DNA of 29,634 nucleotides from Firmicutes bacterium UBA4981. GTDB taxonomy: Bacteria; Bacillota; SHA-98; UBA4971. Positions 23,608 to 29,634 of the stretch are shown here, piece after piece. Every line of letters starts with the position of its first letter. The stretch's first letter is position 1. A model generated the notes under the pieces. That model did no database searches, had not been told where the DNA came from, and saw only the letters and a list, made by a program, of their open reading frames with translations. The DNA is taken from assembly GCA_002398515.1 (NCBI GenBank), contig DGZL01000159.1, positions 23,131-52,764 of the forward strand. The letters are read 5' to 3'. The translations under genes were made by a program, and so were the position numbers.

Positions 23608-26600
23608 ATGGCGTTCGGCGAAAGAAGCGCTACGGAAAAGACAGTTGGGGCTGTTTTGGTCATAGGCGGTGGTATCGGAGGTATGCAGGCAGCTTTGGAC
23701 CTGGCAGACTCCGGCTTTTACGTGTACATGACAGAGAAGAAATCCGCTATCGGCGGGGGTATGGCGCAGCTTGACAAGACATTTCCCACAAATGACTGTT
23801 CCATGTGTATAATGGCGCCGAAACTCGTGGAATGCGGACGCCATCTGAATATTGAAGTCATAACTAATTCTGAAGTAGCCGATGTGCAAGGCACTCCAGG
23901 GGATTTTACAGTTCGCCTGGTGAAGCGTGGGCGATATGTGGATCAGGAAAAGTGCACAGGGTGCGGCGTATGCGCGATGCACTGCCCGGTAGGGGCAGCC
24001 AGGGATGAGTTTAACTCAGGCCTTGGAACCAGGCCGTCCATATATATTGAGTACCCTCAGGCTGTGCCTCTTGCCTATATCATAGACAGGGAAACCTGTA
24101 TTGGGTGCGGGTTGTGCGAGACTCTGTGCCTCGCTCAAGCTGTGACATACGATGATGTAACTTGCATGAGAGAGCTCAAGGTCGGTGCAATCATTGTTGC
24201 CACCGGCTTTGATGTATATGACCCGTCCGAGCGTAAGGAGTACGGATACGGACGATTCCCAAACGTCGTGACGAGCATGGAGTTTGAGAGGATCCTGAGC
24301 GCGTCCGGGCCTTATGAAGGAAGGGTGCTTCGCCCGTCTGACGGTGATATACCTAGGAAAATTGCCTTCATACAGTGTGTCGGGTCACGGGATCGGGCTC
24401 TGGGCAACGGGTACTGCTCATCTGTGTGCTGTATGTATGCGACAAAGGAAGCTGTTATTGCAAAAGAACATGCGCCAGGTGTTGAGGCCACCGTATTTTT
24501 CATGGATATGCGGTCGTACGGCAAGGGGTTTGAGGCTTATATTGAGAGGGCAAAGGAAGAATACGGGGTCAGGTTCCGGCGCACAAGGGTGGGTGAGGTC
24601 ACAGAAGAGCCTGACACAGGAAACCTTGTCCTATCGTATGAGACTGAAGAGGGAGCAGTTGCAAAAGAGGAATTCGATATTGTCGTCCTTTCTGTAGGAC
24701 TAAGACCGCCTCGTGATGCGGGGCGCCTTGCGGAATCCCTTGGAATCACCCTTGATGTGCACGGCTTTGCAGAGACACGGACGCTGGATCCCCTCGCTAC
24801 GACAAGGCCCGGCGTATTTGTTTGCGGAGCGATGCAGGGGCCTAAGGATATTCCTGAAACTGTGACTCAGGCAAGTGGGGCAGCTTCTGCTACAGGTTCA
24901 ATTCTGGAAGCCGGCCGCGGTGAACTGACGCGGACAAAGACTTATCCAAAAGAAAAGGACGTCCGCGGGATTGGCCCGAGGATTGGCGTGTTTGTGTGCC
25001 ATTGTGGTATCAATATCGGCGGGGTAGTGGATGTCCCCGGTGTGGCAGAGTATGCAAAAACCCTCCCGAACGTGGTGTACGCTGAGGAGAATCTCTATAC
25101 TTGCTCCCAGGATACTCAAAGGCGCATTCAGGAGAAGATCGAAGAACACGGACTTACCCGCGTGGTTGTGGCGTCGTGCACTCCCAGGACACATGAGCCT
25201 CTTTTCCAGGAGACGTGCAGGGAGGCAGGACTGAACTGCTACCTGTTCCAAATGACGAATATCCGTGACCAGTGTTCTTGGGTGCATATGCGAGATCCCG
25301 CTCGGGCCACGGAGAAAGCAAAGGACTTGGTCAAAGCTGCGTGCGCCAAGGCTTCGTTGCTTGAGCCTCTTGAGCGGGTTCCCATCGAGGTGAAACAGTC
25401 AGCTCTTGTGATAGGCGGCGGGCTTGCAGGGATGATTGCAGCTCTTGACATCGCTTGTCAGGGATTTCATGTTGATCTGGTGGAGACCTCGCCCAATCTG
25501 GGCGGTCACTTGAAGAAGCTGCATTTCACCTTATCCGGCGACGATATCCAGGCCTATTTGAGTGATTTGTCTTGCCGGGTTATGTCCCATCCGCATATAG
25601 ATGTCCACCTATTATCTGAGGTTGAGGATATCACAGGCTACGTGGGAAACTTCAAGTCCTCGATAACGGATCGCAGTAAGACCAATGGCGAGGTTGGGCA
25701 AGGGGTAAAACTTGAGGTTGAGCATGGGGTTGTCGTGGTGGCAACCGGAGGTAGGGAGCATGTACCGAGTAATGGGAGCTTTCTCTATCGACGGCATCCT
25801 CTTGTGGTTACCCAGGCGGAATTCGAAGAAGCTCTTGCTTCGGGAACCTTCCCAAATGGCGAGAGCGAGGACGGACCGATAGTGATGATTCAGTGTGTCG
25901 GATCCAGAGATGACGAGCGGGGCTATTGCAGTAGGGTGTGCTGCAGTGAAGCTGTGAAAAATGCAATTCGTGTAAAGAGGGCGGACCCCGAGAGGGACGT
26001 GTTTATCCTGTATCGGGATGTTCGCACGTATGGAACCAGGGAGGTCTATTTTGAGGAAGCGCGCGATCTGGGGGTCGTGTTCATCAGATATCCCGACAGC
26101 GAAGTGCCGAGAGTGTGCAGTCCGGCATCGCGCAGTGAAGGAAGTGTCGAGGTGAGCCACAGGACCGACCAGGGGCCAAGCCAGGGGCGAAACTGCAGAG
26201 AGAACCAGGGGGAGAACGAATGGGGGAGCCGGTCGGAAAACGGAGATCCGGATGAGAACTACTGCTCGGGGCCGGTAATGGTAGAGGTAACTGACACCCT
26301 TCTCGGTGAGCGGCTTTCCATCTCTGCGGGCTTGGTTGTCTTAAGCACCGGAATAGCCCCTGGGGAACGGAACAAGGCAATTGCACAGATGCTCAAAGTC
26401 CCCCTGGATGAAGACGGTTTCTTCCTGGAGGCACATATGAAGTTGCGGCCTGTGGATTTTGCCACCGAAGGTGTATTCGTTGCAGGGCTTGCTCATTCCC
26501 CGAAGGCAATGGATGAGACAATTGCGCAGGCACATGCAGCCGCAGGGAGAGCGTGCACAGTCCTGGCTAAAGGCGTCATCATGGCTGAAGGGATCAAATC

Positions 26601-26820
26601 TGAGGTTGCGAAGGCTAGGTGCAGAGGGTGCGGGTTATGCGTTGAGGTATGCCAGTATAACGCCGTGGAGCTTGATGATAAGGATGATGTGGCGGTTGTC
26701 AACAGAGCGCTCTGCAAAGGATGCGGCCTGTGCGCTGCGACTTGCAGGTGTGGCGCGATTACACTCAAAGGATTTACGGAAGAGGAGATCCTGGCGGAGG
26801 TGGACGCGCTATTATGCTAG
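23608..26820 (+). CDS. hdrA2: Double HdrA (two HdrA units in one polypeptide)
   Basis: A 1,070-residue protein made of two HdrA-like halves. The first (1-455) has an FAD fold (VIGGGIGGMQAA, Gly20), the signature NDCSMCIMAPKL, and ferredoxin motifs CTGCGVCAMHCP (116) and CIGCGLCETLC (164). The second starts with an HdrA N-terminal domain (VFVCHCGINIGGVVDV, C464), then a second FAD fold (VIGGGLAGMIAA, Gly603) lacking the ferredoxin insert and the CSLC-type signature, and ends with ferredoxin motifs CRGCGLCVEVC (1005) and CKGCGLCAATC (1036). A hydrophilic insert of about 48 residues (838-885) interrupts the second half. With two flavins it could bifurcate or connect two partners. ATG 23608 has GAGGAG nine bases upstream; ATG 23584 is weaker. 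Confidence 0.92.
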   Translation: MAFGERSATEKTVGAVLVIGGGIGGMQAALDLADSGFYVYMTEKKSAIGGGMAQLDKTFPTNDCSMCIMAPKLVECGRHLNIEVITNSEVADVQGTPGDFTVRLVKRGRYVDQEKCTGCGVCAMHCPVGAARDEFNSGLGTRPSIYIEYPQAVPLAYIIDRETCIGCGLCETLCLAQAVTYDDVTCMRELKVGAIIVATGFDVYDPSERKEYGYGRFPNVVTSMEFERILSASGPYEGRVLRPSDGDIPRKIAFIQCVGSRDRALGNGYCSSVCCMYATKEAVIAKEHAPGVEATVFFMDMRSYGKGFEAYIERAKEEYGVRFRRTRVGEVTEEPDTGNLVLSYETEEGAVAKEEFDIVVLSVGLRPPRDAGRLAESLGITLDVHGFAETRTLDPLATTRPGVFVCGAMQGPKDIPETVTQASGAASATGSILEAGRGELTRTKTYPKEKDVRGIGPRIGVFVCHCGINIGGVVDVPGVAEYAKTLPNVVYAEENLYTCSQDTQRRIQEKIEEHGLTRVVVASCTPRTHEPLFQETCREAGLNCYLFQMTNIRDQCSWVHMRDPARATEKAKDLVKAACAKASLLEPLERVPIEVKQSALVIGGGLAGMIAALDIACQGFHVDLVETSPNLGGHLKKLHFTLSGDDIQAYLSDLSCRVMSHPHIDVHLLSEVEDITGYVGNFKSSITDRSKTNGEVGQGVKLEVEHGVVVVATGGREHVPSNGSFLYRRHPLVVTQAEFEEALASGTFPNGESEDGPIVMIQCVGSRDDERGYCSRVCCSEAVKNAIRVKRADPERDVFILYRDVRTYGTREVYFEEARDLGVVFIRYPDSEVPRVCSPASRSEGSVEVSHRTDQGPSQGRNCRENQGENEWGSRSENGDPDENYCSGPVMVEVTDTLLGERLSISAGLVVLSTGIAPGERNKAIAQMLKVPLDEDGFFLEAHMKLRPVDFATEGVFVAGLAHSPKAMDETIAQAHAAAGRACTVLAKGVIMAEGIKSEVAKARCRGCGLCVEVCQYNAVELDDKDDVAVVNRALCKGCGLCAATCRCGAITLKGFTEEEILAEVDALLC

Positions 26821-27227
26821 ATCGGGAGCCGAAAATTGTTGCGTTCCTCTGTAACTGGTGCTCATATGCAGGCGCGGACCTTGCCGGCACAGGGCGCATT
26901 CAGTACCCCCCGAATGTGCGGGTCATTCGTGTGCCGTGTTCAGGCAGGGTGGATCCATTGATGATCCTAAAATGCCTTCAGCGTGGGGCGGACGGAGTGT
27001 TGGTGTCAGGGTGTCATCCAGGCGATTGTCACTATATTGCCGGGAACTACCTTGCCAGGCGGAAGTTTGTCCTTCTCGATAAGTTACTTGATTTCTTCGG
27101 TATTGAAAAGGGACGGGTTCACTTCTCCTGGGTGTCCGCTGCGGAAGGAGAGAAGTTTGCAGACGTTGTGAAGCAGGTGACAGAGACTGTAAGGGCATTG
27201 GGCAAGCCTACTAAGCTTGTTCGGTGA
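26814..27227 (+). CDS. mvhD: MvhD-type [2Fe-2S] electron-transfer protein
   Basis: A 137-residue MvhD of canonical size, with five cysteines in the family positions: FLCNWCSYAGADLAG (C13, C16), PCSGRVDP (C42) and GCHPGDCHY (C67, C72). MvhD carries a [2Fe-2S] cluster and hands electrons from a hydrogenase, formate dehydrogenase or NAD(P)H module to HdrA. Its ATG at 26814 overlaps the stop of the double HdrA by seven bases, so the two are coupled and probably form a pair. It differs from the upstream MvhD in lacking both the N-terminal extension and the winged-helix-like domain. The 126 bases after it hold a short hairpin (CATGTC/GACATG, 27264-27279) but no clear promoter. Confidence 0.93.
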   Translation: MLDREPKIVAFLCNWCSYAGADLAGTGRIQYPPNVRVIRVPCSGRVDPLMILKCLQRGADGVLVSGCHPGDCHYIAGNYLARRKFVLLDKLLDFFGIEKGRVHFSWVSAAEGEKFADVVKQVTETVRALGKPTKLVR

Positions 27228-27353
27228 CACTCATGTCCCATAAAAGTGATGTCAGGCAACATCCATGTCCTGCGACATGTGGGCCCGGCAACACGCAGGT
27301 GCGGTAGAATATGAAAAACCGTTCCGAAAACAGACTGGTGGGGATGAACCAGG

Positions 27354-28355
27354 ATGAACAAGATGACCGGGAGCGCTATGGGAGAAGACACGAGAGGCGC
27401 CATACAAGAAGGCATCAGAAACAGCGCAGCCAGAATGCTTGAATCAGGAGAAATCGATGTTTTCATCGGGTATGAAGATGGGACTCTTCCGCTCCGGACT
27501 ACACCTGTGTTCATTACCCGTCCCGAAGATGCCGAGAGACTGGTATGGGGTCCTATGTGTGAGAATAATCTCACTTGCTATCTGCCGAAATTCCAGGGAA
27601 CGGTGGGTGTCGTAGTTAAGGGGTGTGACGTTCGTACGCTGGTCAACCTGATTCTTGAGAATCAAATATCCCGAGACAAGGTAAAGATAGTCGGTGTTCC
27701 GTGCACGGGGATTATTGACCGAGACAGAGTAGGGAAGGCGCTGGGGACGGATAGGATCATAAACAATGCGAAAGTAATTGAGCGCAGCCTTATGCTGGAG
27801 GGTGACGGTTTCGAAGTTGAGATGGAAATCCGAGATGTGCTTGCGTCGTCTTGCGAGGTATGCAGGTATCCCGTGCCGGTGGTATATGATGTGCTGATAG
27901 GCGACGAATCCATGGCAAAGGACGGGAAGGATCCTGAAGCAGGCTATCTTGAGGTGGAGCAATTTGCGGAGCTTCAGCCTGATGCGCGGTTTTCTTTCTT
28001 TGCGCAAGAAATTGAAGGATGTATCCAGTGTTATGCTTGCAGGCAGGCATGTCCCTTATGTTATTGCCTTGAGTGCTTTGCAGACAGACAGAGCCCTAAG
28101 TGGATCAGCAGGTGGAGGGGTCTTTCTGATAAGATGCTGTTCCACCTTGGGCGCGTTCTGCATGTAGCCGGCAGGTGCGTAGACTGCGGCGCTTGTAGAC
28201 GGGCATGCCCTGTAGGGATCGACCTTCGCTTGCTCACGAAAAACATGGAGAAAGTCGTGAAAGATTCGTTCGAGTACGAGTCCGGGCTGGACATAGGTGG
28301 ACTGCCTCTCCTTGCCACCTATAGACGAGAGGATCCGGACGATTTCATTCTGTAG
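27354..28355 (+). CDS. FrhB/FdhB-like protein with two C-terminal [4Fe-4S] motifs
   Basis: A 333-residue protein. The first two thirds resemble the F420-hydrogenase/formate-dehydrogenase beta family (VVKGCDVRTLVNLI, VGVPCTGIIDRDRVG), a fold that in relatives binds FAD and passes electrons. The C-terminal third has two cluster motifs, C223/C226/C229/C233 (CIQCYACRQACP) and C275/C278/C281/C285 (CVDCGACRRACP). Three more cysteines (C236, C238, C241) directly follow the first. Similar proteins occur beside HdrA/MvhD in the FlxABCD-Hdr group of anaerobes, where they link an NAD(P)H-oxidising flavoprotein to MvhD. Its physiological donor is not shown by the sequence. ATG 27354 is used; ATG 27378 after GGGAG is an alternative. 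Confidence 0.83.
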   Translation: MNKMTGSAMGEDTRGAIQEGIRNSAARMLESGEIDVFIGYEDGTLPLRTTPVFITRPEDAERLVWGPMCENNLTCYLPKFQGTVGVVVKGCDVRTLVNLILENQISRDKVKIVGVPCTGIIDRDRVGKALGTDRIINNAKVIERSLMLEGDGFEVEMEIRDVLASSCEVCRYPVPVVYDVLIGDESMAKDGKDPEAGYLEVEQFAELQPDARFSFFAQEIEGCIQCYACRQACPLCYCLECFADRQSPKWISRWRGLSDKMLFHLGRVLHVAGRCVDCGACRRACPVGIDLRLLTKNMEKVVKDSFEYESGLDIGGLPLLATYRREDPDDFIL

Positions 28356-28410
28356 AGTCCGGTCGCTTGCAGAACCGGATTACGAACCGCGCATTTGAGG
28401 TGAGTTAGGC

Positions 28411-29514
28411 GTGGGAGAGAGGAGTCACACAGGATTGCTTAAAATGGCAAAGACGGACTTGGATGCTTTCGTCGACGCGCTAACAGAGGCATCATATGTG
28501 GTTTTGGCCCCGATTGAAGAAGGAGAGGCAACGAAATTCGGTGTTGTTGACGGGGAGAGGATTAGGATCCCTCGTCTTAGCACAAGACCGTTGAAAGAGT
28601 TGTTTTTCCCTCAGGATGAGTCGCTTCTTTCGTTTGATTGCAGCGGAACGCCGGATACGAGTATCGACATGTCCGGGGTATTGGCATCTGCCGGTATTTC
28701 TCCGCGTGTAGCCTTAGGTGTCAGGCCCTGTGATGCGCGGTCTCTTGTCCTTTTGGATAATGTCTTTGCGTCTGACGACTACAGGGATCCATACTATACG
28801 CTCCGCAGAGAGAAGACTGTTATCGTAACGTTTGCCTGCCCTTTACCGGGTGTCGCATGCTTTTGCGAATCCACCGGCGGTGGGCCTTATGATGAGACCG
28901 GGTCTGATGTATTCTTCATGGAAGTCGCCGATTCATATCTCGTAAAAGTAATCTCCGAGAAGGGCAAGGGGTTGTTGCAGGAGGTCTCTCCACTGCTTGA
29001 AGGGAGTTCTCCGGAACGCTCGTGCATCCTTCATGAGGCTGATGATGAAGATATCCAGGCTGTCATGGAAGCCAAGGCAGTCAGGGAGCAATCGGTAAAT
29101 ACAGGTGTTCCTGTAGAGGCTGCTGTAGCCATTTTGGGACAGGTTGACGTTTTCGGTGACTCCGCCTGGGAAGAAGTCCACAAGAAATGTCTGGGGTGTG
29201 CAGTCTGCACCTATTTATGTCCTACATGTCATTGCTTTGACATAGGAGATGAGGTGACAGGAGGCTCCGGCGAACGCATCCGTAACTGGGATTCATGTAT
29301 GTTTCCTCTCTTTACGCTGCATGCGTCAGGACACAATCCGCGTCCCTCAAGAAAGGAACGATTCAGGCAGCGGGTAATGCATAAGTTTAACTACTTTGTG
29401 GAGAACAACGACTGTATGGCGTGTGTAGGTTGCGGCCGCTGTGTTCGGAATTGTCCTGTGAATCTTGATATTCGGCAGGTGCTGGCGGCGTTTGCAGGGA
29501 GGGAATTGGCCTAG
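28411..29514 (+). CDS. HydB/AsrA-like di-[4Fe-4S] protein
   Basis: A 367-residue iron-sulfur protein of the kind found as beta subunit of archaeal sulfhydrogenases (HydB), subunit A of anaerobic sulfite reductase (AsrA) and FlxB/FlxC-type proteins. The N-terminal domain has the family segments FFPQDESLLSF and GVRPCDARSLVLLDNVF. Two cluster motifs follow: C260/C263/C266/C270 (CLGCAVCTYLCP, with extra C273 and C275 in PTCHC) and C338/C341/C344/C348 (CVGCGRCVRNCP). In those complexes the protein wires an NAD(P)H- and FAD-binding subunit to the next carrier. That partner would be expected in the next genes beyond the window. GTG at 28411 has GAGGTGA upstream; ATG 28444 is an alternative. Confidence 0.85.
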   Translation: MGERSHTGLLKMAKTDLDAFVDALTEASYVVLAPIEEGEATKFGVVDGERIRIPRLSTRPLKELFFPQDESLLSFDCSGTPDTSIDMSGVLASAGISPRVALGVRPCDARSLVLLDNVFASDDYRDPYYTLRREKTVIVTFACPLPGVACFCESTGGGPYDETGSDVFFMEVADSYLVKVISEKGKGLLQEVSPLLEGSSPERSCILHEADDEDIQAVMEAKAVREQSVNTGVPVEAAVAILGQVDVFGDSAWEEVHKKCLGCAVCTYLCPTCHCFDIGDEVTGGSGERIRNWDSCMFPLFTLHASGHNPRPSRKERFRQRVMHKFNYFVENNDCMACVGCGRCVRNCPVNLDIRQVLAAFAGRELA

Positions 29515-29543
29515 TTGCTTGGGGACTTCATTGTCTGAGAAAT

Positions 29544-29634
29544 ATGGCAATTTCACTATCTGACGGGCTGGAGAATTACCCGGCCTTAGAGGCTTGGGGA
29601 GTGCTCCTTCTGAGAGACTTGAGCATTGCATGCC
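29544..29634 (+). CDS. Possible start of a further gene, cut by the window end
   Basis: An ATG at 29544 opens a frame of 30 codons (MAISLSDGLENYPALEAWGV onward) that runs off the end. There is no good ribosome binding site and I do not recognise the sequence; it does not look like the start of a FlxA/HydG-type flavoprotein. It may not be a gene. Confidence 0.2.
   Translation, partial: MAISLSDGLENYPALEAWGVLLLRDLSIAC

Noticed and set aside
27264..27279. CATGTC/GACATG hairpin as a terminator after the second mvhD
   Set aside because: Only six base pairs and no T-tract, and the cluster appears to continue downstream.
27305..27310. TAGAAT before the FrhB-like gene as a promoter
   Set aside because: The upstream 17-base position holds no -35-like sequence; the gene is probably part of the Hdr operon transcript.
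18608..29514. A sulfur-oxidising sHdr system
   Set aside because: Only one hdrCB pair is present, and there is no TusA, DsrE or rhodanese gene, whereas MvhD and FlxBC-like genes are; only the lipoyl protein points that way.

Overview
The window looks like the chromosome of a strictly anaerobic Clostridia-type Firmicute, probably Moorella-like. Three things suggest this: a stressosome module whose output is a diguanylate cyclase, an accD-accA-pfkA-pyk gene order typical of Firmicutes, and a large heterodisulfide-reductase (Hdr) electron-transfer cluster. This placement is inferred from gene content and not tested against a database. Almost all genes are on the + strand; only a short block (about 2.77-3.94 kb) is on the - strand. 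GTG and TTG starts with good Shine-Dalgarno sites are frequent.

Region by region: (1) 1-2503, a stress-signalling operon: the 3' end of an RsbS-like STAS protein, the RsbT kinase, an RsbX-type phosphatase, and a protein joining an RsbU-type N-terminal domain to GAF and GGDEF domains. (2) 2540-2694, a strong promoter and tRNA-Glu(CTC). (3) 2769-3944 on the - strand, a DUF1614 membrane protein and a small stand-alone starch-binding-type (CBM25) protein. (4) 4116-6812, an M29-type aminopeptidase, an M3-like metallopeptidase and a small acidic protein, followed by a likely terminator. (5) 7097-13647, dnaE, a DUF2007 protein, accD, accA and pfkA, tightly packed and partly overlapping. (6) 13720-17386, pyruvate kinase, class II aldolase and a second phosphofructokinase that carries the pyrophosphate-type residues. 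(7) 17605-18607, a small DedA/VTT-like membrane protein and a 424-base gap with related 32-33 nt repeat units and hairpins. (8) 18608-29514, the Hdr cluster: a GcvH-like lipoyl protein, HdrC, HdrB, HdrA, an MvhD protein with a C-terminal winged-helix-like domain, a double HdrA, a second MvhD, and two di-[4Fe-4S] proteins of the FrhB/FdhB and HydB/AsrA kinds. The window ends just after the last of these.

How they work together: the carbon genes link glycolysis or gluconeogenesis (ATP-PFK, PPi-PFK, aldolase, pyruvate kinase) to malonyl-CoA supply. The Hdr cluster has the parts of a cytoplasmic flavin-based electron-bifurcating complex: FAD-containing HdrA units, the CCG-type disulfide-reducing HdrB, ferredoxin domains, and MvhD adaptors leading to an input module resembling FlxBC. 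No hydrogenase large subunit is visible. The most interesting feature is the lipoyl-carrier-like protein placed first in this operon. It suggests, as inference only, that HdrB may act on a protein-bound lipoyl disulfide or on something attached to it, and not on a free heterodisulfide.
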